Assembly: GCA_023420415.1 (NCBI GenBank)
Contig: JAEZWF010000014.1
Coordinates: 124,001 to 188,000, forward strand
Origin: Actinomycetes bacterium
GTDB lineage: Bacteria > Actinomycetota > Actinomycetes > Actinomycetales > Dermatophilaceae
Direction: 5' to 3'
DNA: 64,000 bases
Below, in pieces: positions 50,559 through 59,511 of the stretch. The notes beneath the pieces were generated by a model. The model saw only the letters and a program-made list of their open reading frames with translations, was not told the DNA's origin and did not search any database. The stretch's first letter is position 1, and each line of letters opens with the position of its first letter. The translations under genes were made by a program, and so were the position numbers.

Positions 50559-52259
50559 TCACCGGTCGCGGGCGTGTCGCCCGGGTGTCTGCCGATGCAG
50601 GAACCAGGGGGCGGCGAGCCGGCCGGCGCCCGCACCCCCGACCCCGAGGCCCATCGCTGTCATGAACAGCGACCCCACCAGCCCGCTCCACCCGGGCGCG
50701 TAGACGGCATCAGTGGTCGGGTCGTCGCTCTCGGCGTAGGCGCGCAGCCGGGTTCCGACGTCCCCGCCGTCGCCGACGATGTTGACGTCGGTGAGCCGGC
50801 GCCGCCCGTCGTCGCTGGTCCAGTCGCCATAGTGGTCGCAGCCGCCCTTGCCGCAGGACTGCGACATGACGACAACCGTCCCCGGCTCTCCCCTGCCTTG
50901 GGCCGCTTGCCAGCTCGGACCGGTCTCGCTCAGCCCGAACCACACGAGCCCGCCGCCGAGGATGACCATGCCGACGGCGAGGAGCACGGAGCCGAGTTCG
51001 CGAGCCTGGTCCCAGCGCCCGCCCCACCGCGGGGCCACGGCATCGCGGCGGCGGTCGCGCCTGCGGTCGCCATCGTGGTCCCGCGAGGGAGCCGTGGCGT
51101 CGTGATCGCGGCTGGTCGAGCTTTCGCCGGCCTGGCTCCGCCAGCGGACCCAGCCCGTCACGGGCCCGATCACGCGCAACGCCCCGCCCTCGGTGAGCAC
51201 CGCGACCCAGGACCCGTCTGCCAGCCGACCGTGCACCACTGCAGGGGCGAAGGGACGCTGTCGGCTGGGTGCGGCATCGTCGACCGGCGCCAATGCCAGC
51301 GGACGCGACGGCCGCTCGTGGGCCAGCACCACCTCAGCGCCACGTCGGTGTGCCACGAGGAGCGGGCCGGTGACCGGACCGGCTCGGGAGATCCTCCCGG
51401 GTGAGACTGCGAGGCGCCTGACCTCCCGGCCGAGCGACCAGCCGAGGGTCAGCAGCCCGAGCAGGCCCCACCCGAACCAGTACGTGAGGTCGGCCGGGTT
51501 GCCCACGAGCCTGGCCCACCCCGGGTCGTCGGGGTCGACGAGCACTGGCCACCGCGAGCCGCGGTCCAGCTCGACCTCGGTGGCCACACGCACCTGCCGG
51601 CCCGCCAGCGCACCGTCCTGGATGCGCACCACCTGCCGGTAGTCGTCGTCCGAACCGGTCTCGACCACGCCGACGGCACGGTAGGCCCGGTGCAGGTGCT
51701 CCTGCTCGGCGGCGGTTCCCCGCAGGTACAGCGCGCACGACAGCACCACCGTCAGCAACCCCACCACGCCCAGCACTCGGGGCAACCAGGACCGCCAGCC
51801 GCCTCCGGCACGAACCACTCGTCGCACACCCCGGGGGTCGAGCACCTGCGCGGTGCCGGTGGGAAATGCCTCGACCGCGACCGCCGCCTGCCGTGACCGC
51901 AGCGAGGCGAGCAGCCCGGCCAGGCCCAGGGCCACCAACGCGGCCAGCGCACCGGCATACCGACCGGGCACGCTCGGGTCACCATAGGCACTGACCAGGC
52001 CGAAGGCCGCCCCGGCCAGCAGCGCGGACACCGGCAGCCACCACAGGGCCACGGCAGAGAACGCGGCGAGCGCCACCACGAGCGGGAAGAGCAGGTCCGG
52101 CTCGCACGGCTCGGCGACCGTGCAGGCTCCACCGGGGTCGCCGACCATGCTGGCGACGATCGTCGCGAGCAGGGACGCCCACCACACGAAGGGCACCCAG
52201 AGCGGCGGTTGCAGCGCGAGCCAGCGGGAGGTGCCGTCTCCGGCAGGTGAGTCGGTCAC
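50559..52259 (-). CDS. Large multi-pass membrane protein of unknown function
   Basis: A 566-residue protein with about eight hydrophobic segments: near 25-40, 58-95, 103-118, 160-180, 262-285, 432-456 and 520-545. A charged RD-rich linker lies near 390-420, and a soluble loop with CGKGGCDHYGD near 475. The pattern suggests a DUF3592-like surface or trafficking protein but no family is certain. The start at 52259 lies 18 bases downstream of the algH stop, so it is probably its operon partner. Confidence 0.5.
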   Translation of the reverse strand: MTDSPAGDGTSRWLALQPPLWVPFVWWASLLATIVASMVGDPGGACTVAEPCEPDLLFPLVVALAAFSAVALWWLPVSALLAGAAFGLVSAYGDPSVPGRYAGALAALVALGLAGLLASLRSRQAAVAVEAFPTGTAQVLDPRGVRRVVRAGGGWRSWLPRVLGVVGLLTVVLSCALYLRGTAAEQEHLHRAYRAVGVVETGSDDDYRQVVRIQDGALAGRQVRVATEVELDRGSRWPVLVDPDDPGWARLVGNPADLTYWFGWGLLGLLTLGWSLGREVRRLAVSPGRISRAGPVTGPLLVAHRRGAEVVLAHERPSRPLALAPVDDAAPSRQRPFAPAVVHGRLADGSWVAVLTEGGALRVIGPVTGWVRWRSQAGESSTSRDHDATAPSRDHDGDRRRDRRRDAVAPRWGGRWDQARELGSVLLAVGMVILGGGLVWFGLSETGPSWQAAQGRGEPGTVVVMSQSCGKGGCDHYGDWTSDDGRRRLTDVNIVGDGGDVGTRLRAYAESDDPTTDAVYAPGWSGLVGSLFMTAMGLGVGGAGAGRLAAPWFLHRQTPGRHARDR

Positions 52260-52277
52260 GGAAGGAGCCGGGTCCGG

Positions 52278-52826
52278 TCAGTTCATCTCGGGGTCGGGCG
52301 GGAACGTCGACACGAACGCGAGGTGGTCGCGTTGGCGGCGCAGCACCCGCACCCACATCGTCTCGGGGTCGTCGTCGAAGGCGTCACGGCCTTCGGACTC
52401 CACGACGTACCACGACCCCGTGCTCACCTCCTCCTCGAGCTGCCCCGGTGACCACCCGGCATACCCGGCGAAGATCCGCAGGCCCGCCACCTCGGGGATG
52501 ACGAGCTCGGGCGGGGTGTCGAGGTCGACGAGGGCGACCCCACCGAAGAGCCGCTTGACCCCCATCGGCTCGGCCTCACCCGGCACGGTGACGATGCCGA
52601 GGGCGCTGTCGAGCCCGACCGGGCCGCCCTCGAAGAGCACCGACGGCGACGTCACGTGGGGCTGCCAGTCGGGCAGCACCGCGTCGACGCGGGCGCCGAG
52701 CGGCCGGTTGAGCACGACCCCCTGAGCACCCTCGGCATCGTGGTGGAGAAGCATCACGACACTGCGCGCGAACACGCCCTCGCTGATCTGGGGCGTGGCG
52801 ACGAGCAGGCTGCCGGAAAGATCCAT
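52278..52826 (-). CDS. YqgE/AlgH family protein
   Basis: A 182-residue protein of the AlgH family: GSLLVATPQISEGVFARSVVMLLHHDAEGAQGVVLNRPLG, VLFEGGPVG, LRIFAGYAGWSPGQLEEEVSTGSW. Function not settled (transcriptional regulator or protein of unknown activity). I chose ATG 52826; a GTG two codons upstream is equally plausible. Confidence 0.85.
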   Translation of the reverse strand: MDLSGSLLVATPQISEGVFARSVVMLLHHDAEGAQGVVLNRPLGARVDAVLPDWQPHVTSPSVLFEGGPVGLDSALGIVTVPGEAEPMGVKRLFGGVALVDLDTPPELVIPEVAGLRIFAGYAGWSPGQLEEEVSTGSWYVVESEGRDAFDDDPETMWVRVLRRQRDHLAFVSTFPPDPEMN

Positions 52827-52905
52827 CGACTCCACGATTCCATTGTGCCCACAAGGCCGCAGCCCCGGTTCGGTGGGAACCGGGGCTGTGGCTGAACGGG
52901 TGAGG

Positions 52906-55020
52906 TCAGGCTCGCGGGGACCGCGGAGCGCGGCCACGGGGACCGCCGCCCTGCCGGCCGCCGTCACGACCGCGTCCGCCATACCCACCGCGTCCGCCGG
53001 GGCGGGGGCCGCCGCGGCGACCACGCTTGTCACCCTCGAGGAGTCGTCGGACCTTGTCCTCCGGGACCGGTATGCCGCTCGGCGGGGTTGCGCCCGTGGC
53101 CGCCAGGACCGCGTCGCCCGGGGCGGCCTTGGTCGGCACCGCGTCGACGCCGGCCTCGCGCGCCATCCGCTCCATCGTCTTGCGCTGGTGGGGCAGGGCG
53201 AGCGTCACGACGGTGCCCTGGTCACCCGCGCGGGCGGTGCGGCCCGAGCGGTGCAGGTAGTCCTTGTGGTCGGCCGGCGGGTCGACCTGCAGGACGACCG
53301 AGACGTCGTCGACGTGGATGCCGCGCGCAGCGACGTCCGTGGCGACGAGGACCGGCAGGCTGCCGTCGCGGAACGCGCCGAGGACGCGGTTGCGCGCGCC
53401 CTGGCCGAGGCCGCCGTGCAGCGCTGCCGCGTAGACACCGGCATCGCGCAGCTGCTGGGCCACGCGGTCGGCGCCGAGCTTGGTGCGCACGAACACGACG
53501 GTGCGGCCCGAGCGGTTGGCGATCTCGGCGGTGATGACCTTCTTGTGCACCGGCTCGATGAGCAGGATGTGGTGGTCCATCGTCGTGACCGAGGCCTTGG
53601 CCTCGTCGGTCGAGTGGGTCACCGGGTCGGCGAGGTAGCGGTCGACGAGCTCGTCGATGCCCTTGTCCAAGGTGGCGGAGAACAGCAGCCGCTGACCCCC
53701 GGCAGGCATCCGGTCGAGGATCGCCGTGACCTCGGGCATGAAGCCCATATCGGCCATGTGGTCGGCCTCGTCGAGCACCGCGATCTCGACCGACGACAGG
53801 TCGACTGCCTCGCGCTCGAGCAGGTCCTTGAGCCGGCCCGGCGTCGCGATGAGCACCTCGACGCCACGGTTGAGGGCGGCGATCTGGGTGGTGTACGACA
53901 GGCCGCCTGCGACCAGCTTGTGGCGCAGGCCGAGGACGTGCACGAGCGGCTCGAGCGCGTCGGACACCTGCATGGCGAGCTCGCGCGTCGGCACGAGGAC
54001 GAGTGCACGCGGGTGGCGCGGCTGGGCCTTGGTGCCGTCGGCGAGGCGGGCCAGCATCGGCAGGCCGAAGGCGAGCGTCTTGCCGGAGCCGGTCTGGCCG
54101 CGGCCGAGCACGTCCCGCCCGGCCAGGGCGTCCGGGATGGTGGCAGCCTGGATCGGGAACGGTTCGGTGATGCCGTCACGAGCCAGCCGCTCGACGATGC
54201 GCTCGGGCAGGCCGAGGGCGGCGAAGCCGTTGTCCTCGGCCACGGTCACCGGGCCGTCGACGCTCTTGCGGGTGGCCTTCACCCAGGTGTCGGCCTCCAG
54301 GCGCTGCGCCTCGGGGTCGGTCTGGTCCTCGAACCGGGGGGTGCGCTCGTCACGGTCGAAGCCGCGGGGTGCGCGGTCGTCGCGGTCGAACCGGCGGGCG
54401 GGGCGCTCGCCCCGCTCGAACCGGCGCTCCTCGCGGTCGAACCGGCGCTCGTCGCGGTCGAACCGGCGCACGGGGCGCTGGGTGTGGCCGGCGCGGTCGG
54501 TGCGGCGGGCGCGCTCGCTGCGCTCCCAGTGCTCCTGGCGGGCGCCGTCGCCGCGGTCGTCGCGGCGCGCGAAGCGGTCGTCGCGCCGGTCGTCGCGCCG
54601 GTCGTACCGGCGGTCCTGGCCGCGGTCGTCACGGCGGTCATAGCGGTTGTCACGACGGTCGAAGCCGCGGTCGTCACGACGCTCGAAGCCACGCTCGTCA
54701 CGACGCTCGAAGCCGCGGTCGTCGCGGCGGGTCGGGCGCTCGTCGCGACGCGCGCCACGCTGGTCGCGGGGACGCTCGTCGCGAGGACGCTCGGTCCGCG
54801 CGTTGTCGCGGTCACGCCACCGAGGTGAGCGCTCCTCGCGCGGCGCCTTGCCGGCATACCCCTTGGCACCCTTGGCAGCGGCGCCCTTGGAGGGGCCGTT
54901 CTTGGCAGCGGACACGGACTGGCCGCGGTGCGCCTTCTTGGGGCCCTTCTTCGCGGCAGCCTTCTGGGAAGCAGTCCATCGCGCCTTCTTGGGCGCGCCG
55001 GAACGCAGGTTCTTGGACAC
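52906..55020 (-). CDS. DEAD-box RNA helicase with RD/ER-repeat N-terminal tail
   Basis: A 704-residue RNA helicase. A Lys/Ala-rich basic head (1-60) and about 170 residues of near-perfect RRDDRGFERRD/RFDRDER-type repeats precede the core. The core begins with the Q motif (FAALGLPERIVERL..PFPIQAATIP); then GRGQTGSGKT, PTRELAMQV, TPGRL, VLDEADHMADMGFM, LFSATL and HRSGRTARAGDQG. The charged tail resembles disordered RNA-binding regions of cold-shock helicases. GTG at 55020. A hairpin lies 17 bases upstream. Confidence 0.9.
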   Translation of the reverse strand: MSKNLRSGAPKKARWTASQKAAAKKGPKKAHRGQSVSAAKNGPSKGAAAKGAKGYAGKAPREERSPRWRDRDNARTERPRDERPRDQRGARRDERPTRRDDRGFERRDERGFERRDDRGFDRRDNRYDRRDDRGQDRRYDRRDDRRDDRFARRDDRGDGARQEHWERSERARRTDRAGHTQRPVRRFDRDERRFDREERRFERGERPARRFDRDDRAPRGFDRDERTPRFEDQTDPEAQRLEADTWVKATRKSVDGPVTVAEDNGFAALGLPERIVERLARDGITEPFPIQAATIPDALAGRDVLGRGQTGSGKTLAFGLPMLARLADGTKAQPRHPRALVLVPTRELAMQVSDALEPLVHVLGLRHKLVAGGLSYTTQIAALNRGVEVLIATPGRLKDLLEREAVDLSSVEIAVLDEADHMADMGFMPEVTAILDRMPAGGQRLLFSATLDKGIDELVDRYLADPVTHSTDEAKASVTTMDHHILLIEPVHKKVITAEIANRSGRTVVFVRTKLGADRVAQQLRDAGVYAAALHGGLGQGARNRVLGAFRDGSLPVLVATDVAARGIHVDDVSVVLQVDPPADHKDYLHRSGRTARAGDQGTVVTLALPHQRKTMERMAREAGVDAVPTKAAPGDAVLAATGATPPSGIPVPEDKVRRLLEGDKRGRRGGPRPGGRGGYGGRGRDGGRQGGGPRGRAPRSPRA

Positions 55021-55037
55021 AGGTATTCAACTCACTT

Positions 55038-55072
55038 CAGGTGACTCGAGTAGACACGTCTCGAGCCACCTG
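55038..55072 (-). promoter_or_regulatory. 5' leader hairpin of the DEAD-box helicase
   Basis: CAGGTGACTCGAG and CTCGAGCCACCTG pair with one mismatch around a 9-nt loop, 17 bases before the GTG. The gap from 55021 to 55231 contains it and no gene. Cold-shock helicase leaders often carry regulatory structures; here it could control translation or terminate the converging transcript. Confidence 0.5.
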
Positions 55073-55231
55073 GCGAGGGCAACCGGGAAAGACGAGCCTC
55101 AGGCCGCTGTGGGCCCGCTGGACCGGATCGACGGTCGTCATCCGGTGGGCGTCAGTCGGGATCGGGGACATCTGGTGGCTGCTTCGCCACCCGTTGGCGC
55201 TGCCAGCGCCGCCGAACTGAGCCCGTCCAGT

Positions 55232-55624
55232 CTACCAGCGCCGACGCGCCCGCCAGACCACGAAGGCGGCCACCGCGACGACAACTCCTGTGAGGTCGAG
55301 CACTGCGTCCCACGGGTCGCCCGAGCGGTTCGGCAGGAGGAAGTGCTGCACCAGCTCGCTCACCGGGGCGTGCACCGCCATGGCGGTGACGAGGTATGCC
55401 GGCCGGATGCCGGCGAGCAGTCCGCTCACCGTGGGCACGAGGAACAGCAGGAGGTGGACGACCTTGTCGGTCCAGGTCACCGGGCCCTGGACGCTCACGC
55501 GCGGCCAGTAGAGCGCGAGCAGCTGGACGACGACGAGCACCGCGAAGACGACCAGGGCGCTGCGGTGGGCTCGCGTGGACGGGACCGCACGGGCGGTCCG
55601 AGTGCCCGTGGCGGCGTCTGCCAC
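55232..55624 (-). CDS. VanZ-like membrane protein
   Basis: A protein of about 130 residues with four membrane helices, VVFAVLVVVQLLALYWP, DKVVHLLLFLVPTVSGLL, LVTAMAVHAPVSELVQHFLLP and DLTGVVVAVAAFVVW, and the VanZ-family SGDPWDAVLD motif. The GTG at 55624 or a TTG at 55639 inside the malic enzyme end is the start, so it is coupled to that gene. Role unknown; VanZ itself gives low-level teicoplanin resistance. Confidence 0.65.
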   Translation of the reverse strand: MADAATGTRTARAVPSTRAHRSALVVFAVLVVVQLLALYWPRVSVQGPVTWTDKVVHLLLFLVPTVSGLLAGIRPAYLVTAMAVHAPVSELVQHFLLPNRSGDPWDAVLDLTGVVVAVAAFVVWRARRRW

Positions 55625-55631
55625 CGGACGG

Positions 55632-57092
55632 TCAGCCAATGAACTGGGCGTCTTCGGCGTCGATCGACGGCAGACTCTCGGCCTCCTCGACCGTCGTGCC
55701 GAGCACCGCGGCCTTGACCGCCGCGGCGACGACCTTGGAGACATCCGGGTGGAAGACGCTCGGGATGATGTAGGCCGGGTTGAGCTCGTCGGGGTGGACG
55801 ACCTCGGCGAGCGCCTTCGCGGCGGCGAGCATGACGTCCTCGTCGATCGAGGTCGACGCGGCGTCGAGCAGGCCTCGGAAGACACCGGGGAAGACGAGCA
55901 CGTTGTTGATCTGGTTGGCGAAGTCGGACCGGCCGGTCGCCACGACGGCGGCGTGCTGGGCGGCGGCGATCGGGTCGACCTCGGGCTCGGGGTTGGCCAT
56001 GGCGAAGACGATGGAGTCCGGCGCCATGGTGGCGATGTCGTCGCCGGTGAGGATGTTCGGCGCCGAGACCCCGATGAAGACGTCGGCGTCCTTGACCGCG
56101 TCCTTGAGGGTGCCGCTGACGCGGCGCGGGTTGGAGTGCTCGGCCGACCACGCGAGCGCCGGGAAGCTGCCGCTGGCGATGTCGTCGCGGTCGGGGTGCA
56201 CGACGCCGAGCGCGTCGGCCACCACCACGTCGCGTGCGCCGGCCTTGAGCAGGAGCTTGAGGATGGCGGTGCCGGCGGCCCCGGCCCCGGACAGCACCAC
56301 GCGGGAGTCCTCGAGCTCCTTGCCGACCACCCGCAGCGCGTTGCGCAGCGCGGCCAGGGTGACGATCGCGGTGCCGTGCTGGTCGTCGTGGAAGACGGGG
56401 ATGTCGAGCGCCTCGCGCAGCCGCTCCTCGATCTCGAACGCGCGCGGCGCCGAAATGTCCTCGAGGTTGATGCCGGCGAAGACGGGCGCGATGGCCTTGA
56501 CGGTGCGGATGATCTCCTCGGTGTCCTGGGTGTCGAGGCAGATCGGGAACGCGTCGATGTCGGCGAACCGCTTGAACAGCGCCGCCTTGCCCTCCATGAC
56601 CGGGAGCGCGCCGAGCGGGCCGATGTTGCCGAGGCCGAGGACCGCGGTGCCGTCGGTGACGACCGCGACGGTGTTGCGCTTGATGGTGAGTCGCCTTGCG
56701 TCGTCAGGGTTTTCGGCGATGGCCATGCAGACGCGGGCGACGCCCGGGGTGTAGATGAGCGACAGGTCGTCGCGGTTGCGGATCGGCACCTTCGACTCGA
56801 TCTTGAGCTTGCCGCCGAGGTGGACGAGGAAGGTGCGGTCGGAGACCTTGCCGATCTCGACGCCGTGGACACCGCGCATCGCCTCGACCAGCTCGTCGGC
56901 GTGCACGCTGTCGCGGGCAGCGGCCGTGACGTCGACGCGCAGCTTGTCGGCCCCCGACGCCGTGACGTCGAGTCCGGTGACCAGGCCACCGTTCTCCTCG
57001 ATGACTCCGGTGAGCTCGGAGACCGCGGTGGCGCGGGCCGGGAGCGTGAGCCGGACGGTGATGGAGTTCGAGACGGACGGCAGCGCGGTCAT
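55632..57092 (-). CDS. NAD-dependent malic enzyme with N-terminal ACT domain
   Basis: A 486-residue oxidative decarboxylase of malate to pyruvate. An ACT domain (about 8-85, ITVRLTLPARATAVSELTGVIEENGG) precedes the malic enzyme core: DLSLIYTPGVARVC, TDGTAVLGLGNIGPLGALPVMEGKAALFK, FHDDQHGTAIV, LSGAGAAGTAILKLLL and FAMANPEPEVDP. ACT domains bind amino acids and may regulate it allosterically. Coupled to the VanZ-like gene. Confidence 0.92.
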   Translation of the reverse strand: MTALPSVSNSITVRLTLPARATAVSELTGVIEENGGLVTGLDVTASGADKLRVDVTAAARDSVHADELVEAMRGVHGVEIGKVSDRTFLVHLGGKLKIESKVPIRNRDDLSLIYTPGVARVCMAIAENPDDARRLTIKRNTVAVVTDGTAVLGLGNIGPLGALPVMEGKAALFKRFADIDAFPICLDTQDTEEIIRTVKAIAPVFAGINLEDISAPRAFEIEERLREALDIPVFHDDQHGTAIVTLAALRNALRVVGKELEDSRVVLSGAGAAGTAILKLLLKAGARDVVVADALGVVHPDRDDIASGSFPALAWSAEHSNPRRVSGTLKDAVKDADVFIGVSAPNILTGDDIATMAPDSIVFAMANPEPEVDPIAAAQHAAVVATGRSDFANQINNVLVFPGVFRGLLDAASTSIDEDVMLAAAKALAEVVHPDELNPAYIIPSVFHPDVSKVVAAAVKAAVLGTTVEEAESLPSIDAEDAQFIG

Positions 57093-57160
57093 GAGCGCAT
57101 TCTTCCCATTACTGCTCCGTATGCCGAATGGTGTCCACCGCGGGTCGCGCGCCGGTCGGC

Positions 57161-57793
57161 TCAGGCCAGGTCGGCGACCAGGAGATAGCGCTCGTGCTCG
57201 ATCTCCTTGCCCCAGTAGACCGAGTCGGACAGCTGCACGACCGTCGGCTCGCCCACCAGGTCGCGCGCGACCTCGGCCAGCTCCTCCGACGGGACACCGG
57301 CACTCCAGGGCAGGTCGGGCTTGTCACCGGCAGACTCCAGGCCCCACCGGCCCTCGATCAGCACCATCCGACCACCGGGACGCAGCAGGTCGGCCCACCG
57401 CTTGATGGCGGCCTGGGGATCCGGCAGCGTCCACAGGATGTGCCGGGCGAAGACGACGTCGAGACTGCCGGGCTCCCACCCCGGGTCGCCCGCGTCGCCC
57501 TGCTCGATCGTGACGGCTGCCCCGAACGGCGCGGTCTTGGCCCGCGCCCGCTCGAGCATCTCACCGGAGAGGTCGACGCCACGCACCTGGTGGCCCAGCT
57601 CGGCGATGAGCGCGCTCATCGTGCCCGTGCCGCAGGCGAGGTCGCCAACGACGCTGGGCCGCGTCGGCAGCCACGTGCGCACCAGGTCCTTCCAGGCGGC
57701 CCGCACGTCGGAGTCGAGCAGGCCATGGTCCGGATAGCTGTCGTACTCGGCGGCGAAGTCGTCCCAGTACGCCCTGATCTGTTCGGTGCCCAT
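57161..57793 (-). CDS. Class I SAM-dependent methyltransferase
   Basis: A 210-residue methyltransferase: YWDDFAAEYDSYPDHGL, VGDLACGTGTMSALIAELG (motif I), GVDLSGEML, FARHILWTLPDPQAAIKRWADLLRPGGRMVLIEG. Substrate unknown; the YWD.FA.EYD start is typical of small-molecule methyltransferases. TATGGT ends seven bases before the ATG at 57793; the longer ORF starts inside that -10. Divergent from the SIMPL gene. Confidence 0.8.
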   Translation of the reverse strand: MGTEQIRAYWDDFAAEYDSYPDHGLLDSDVRAAWKDLVRTWLPTRPSVVGDLACGTGTMSALIAELGHQVRGVDLSGEMLERARAKTAPFGAAVTIEQGDAGDPGWEPGSLDVVFARHILWTLPDPQAAIKRWADLLRPGGRMVLIEGRWGLESAGDKPDLPWSAGVPSEELAEVARDLVGEPTVVQLSDSVYWGKEIEHERYLLVADLA

Positions 57794-57800
57794 CGGGTCC

Positions 57801-57810
57801 ACCATAGGCT
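57801..57810. promoter_or_regulatory. Divergent methyltransferase/SIMPL promoter with fused -10 boxes
   Basis: ACCATAGGCT again provides TATGGT on the minus strand and TAGGCT on the plus strand sharing one TA, 7 and 6 bases before the two ATGs. The surrounding TCCACCATAGGCTGCC is identical to that between clpS and pncB. Confidence 0.7.
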
Positions 57811-57816
57811 GCCGTC

Positions 57817-58434
57817 ATGACCGACCACCTCGAGACCAGCGGCCGCGGCCGCGCCGCCGGAGTGCCCGACGTCGTCCGGGTCCAGGCCGGTGTGCGCTGC
57901 GACGCCGACGACGTGTCCGGCGCGCTCGCCGACGCGGGACAACGGGCCGCTGCGCTCGCCCAGGCTGCCCGCGACCACGGGGTTGCCGACCGCGACCTGC
58001 GCACCACGAGCACCGGGGTCCAGCCGCGCTACGACAAGGACGGCACCGCGGTGGCGGGTTACACGGCATACCAGTCGCTGTCGGCGACCATCCGCGACCG
58101 GGACCGCGTCGGCGCCCTCATCGAGGCCTTCGCCGGCGCCGCCGGCAACGCCCTCACGATCGACAGCATCGGTCTCGACGTCGCCGACCCCGAGCCGTTG
58201 CTCGCCACCGCGCGCGAAGCCGCGTTCGCGGACGCCCGCACCAAGGCGGAGCAGTATGCCGCGCTGGCCGGCCGTGAGCTGGGGAAGGTTGTCGAGCTGT
58301 GGGACGTTGAGGCGGGTGGACCCCAGCCGAGGTTCGCCAGGATGGCGTTCGCGTCCGGCGCGGCAGACATGTCCGTCGAGGCAGGGGAACACACGGTGAC
58401 CGCGACCGTCGCGGTCCGATGGGAGCTGAGCTGA
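57817..58434 (+). CDS. SIMPL (DUF541) domain protein
   Basis: A 205-residue protein with the SIMPL pattern: repeated helices and DLRTTSTGVQPRYDKDGTAVAGYTAYQSLSATIRD near 65-100, DVADPEPLLATAREAAFADARTKAEQYAALAGRELG near 125-160. No signal peptide is visible, so it is probably cytoplasmic here, unlike many relatives. Leaderless start. Thioredoxin follows within two bases. Confidence 0.8.
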   Translation: MTDHLETSGRGRAAGVPDVVRVQAGVRCDADDVSGALADAGQRAAALAQAARDHGVADRDLRTTSTGVQPRYDKDGTAVAGYTAYQSLSATIRDRDRVGALIEAFAGAAGNALTIDSIGLDVADPEPLLATAREAAFADARTKAEQYAALAGRELGKVVELWDVEAGGPQPRFARMAFASGAADMSVEAGEHTVTATVAVRWELS

Positions 58435-58435
58435 C

Positions 58436-58819
58436 ATGGCGAGCGTTGCGCTGACCGCCGACAACTTCGAGAAGACCGTCCTCGAGGGCGGCACCGTCCT
58501 GGTGGACTTCTGGGCCGAGTGGTGCGGGCCGTGCAAGCGGTTCGGGCCCGTCTTCGAGTCCGCGTCGGAGGAGCACCCCGACATCGTCTTCGGCAAGGTC
58601 GACACCGAGGCCGAGCAGGCCCTGGCCGCCGCCGCCAACATCACCTCGATCCCGACGCTGATGGCCTTCCGTGACGGCATCCTCGTCTTCGCCCAGCCGG
58701 GCGCACTGCCGGCACAGGCGCTGACCCAGGTCATCGACCAGGTGCAGGCCCTGGACATGGACGACGTGCGCAAGCAGGTGGCCGAGCAGCAGTCGCAGGA
58801 CGCGCCGACCGAGAGCTGA
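58436..58819 (+). CDS. Thioredoxin
   Basis: A 127-residue thioredoxin with VLVDFWAEWCGPCKRFGPVFE (Cys30/Cys33), FGKVDTEAEQALAAAANITSIPTLMAFRDG with cis-Pro and a short C-terminal extension. It is in an operon with the SIMPL gene and has GGGAG upstream. It may reduce the Bcp-type peroxidase elsewhere in the window. Confidence 0.9.
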   Translation: MASVALTADNFEKTVLEGGTVLVDFWAEWCGPCKRFGPVFESASEEHPDIVFGKVDTEAEQALAAAANITSIPTLMAFRDGILVFAQPGALPAQALTQVIDQVQALDMDDVRKQVAEQQSQDAPTES

Positions 58820-58828
58820 GCCGGGTCA

Positions 58829-59434
58829 TCAGGGCAGCCGCAGCCGCATCACCCAGCGCCACTTGGCGATCTGCCGGTCGCGGGTGAATCCCAGGTCGGC
58901 AAACAGGGTCTCCGGCCCGGTGTGGAGGTAGGCGCCCTGTTGTGGTTTGCGGTCCTCCACCTGCTCGGGGTACGCCTCGACGAGGCCACCGCCCGCGCTG
59001 GAGATCTCGGCCAGGACCGCCTCGACCGCCGCGCGCGCGACGCCCTTCTTGCGGTGTCCGCTGCCGGTGAAGATGCAGCCGATCCGCCAGTCGGGCAGGT
59101 CGACGAGGTCCTTGGCGTAGGCCTTCTCGTTCTTGATCCTGGCGACCTCGGCGGGTGGCCCGAACTGGCACCAGCCGACGCACTCCTCGCCGTCGTAGAC
59201 GAGCACCTGGTGGACGGTGCCCCGGTCGACGTGGGCGCGCTTGGCGTCCCGGTTGCCCTCGCGGCTGCCGGTGAACCCGTCGGGGTGGAAGCCGATGCAC
59301 CAGCACCCGCCCCAGACCCCGTTGTTGGCCTCGACGAGCGCTGCGAAGTCGTCCCAGGTGTCGGGGTCGAGCAGACGCGTCGTGTATGCCGCGGGCTCAC
59401 CCTTGGTGCCCCGCCTCCCCTTGGTGGTCGCCAT
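58829..59434 (-). CDS. GNAT family N-acetyltransferase
   Basis: A 201-residue acetyltransferase: WDDFAALVEANNGVWGGCWCIGFHPD at the N-terminus, QFGPPAEVARIKNEKAYAK, IGCIFTGSGHRKKGVARAAVEAVL (acetyl-CoA loop) and a C-terminal tail with a cluster of Arg. Substrate unknown. ATG at 59434 follows TAGGGT by seven bases; the ORF extends three codons to a GTG at 59443. Confidence 0.75.
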   Translation of the reverse strand: MATTKGRRGTKGEPAAYTTRLLDPDTWDDFAALVEANNGVWGGCWCIGFHPDGFTGSREGNRDAKRAHVDRGTVHQVLVYDGEECVGWCQFGPPAEVARIKNEKAYAKDLVDLPDWRIGCIFTGSGHRKKGVARAAVEAVLAEISSAGGGLVEAYPEQVEDRKPQQGAYLHTGPETLFADLGFTRDRQIAKWRWVMRLRLP

Positions 59435-59511
59435 GATCGGCACCCTACGACCGGTCCGGGACGTTCGGCGTCCGCAACGTCCACGGACCTGCGCTACGCC
59501 ACACTGTCGGC

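Noticed and set aside
54350..54780. Regular repeats resembling a CRISPR array
   Set aside because: They are in-frame coding repeats of Arg/Asp-rich units in the helicase, without unique spacers of constant length.
52795..54828. 677-residue plus-strand ORF with long Ala/Val/Thr tracts
   Set aside because: Antisense of the RD-repeat helicase; the repeats generate the tracts.
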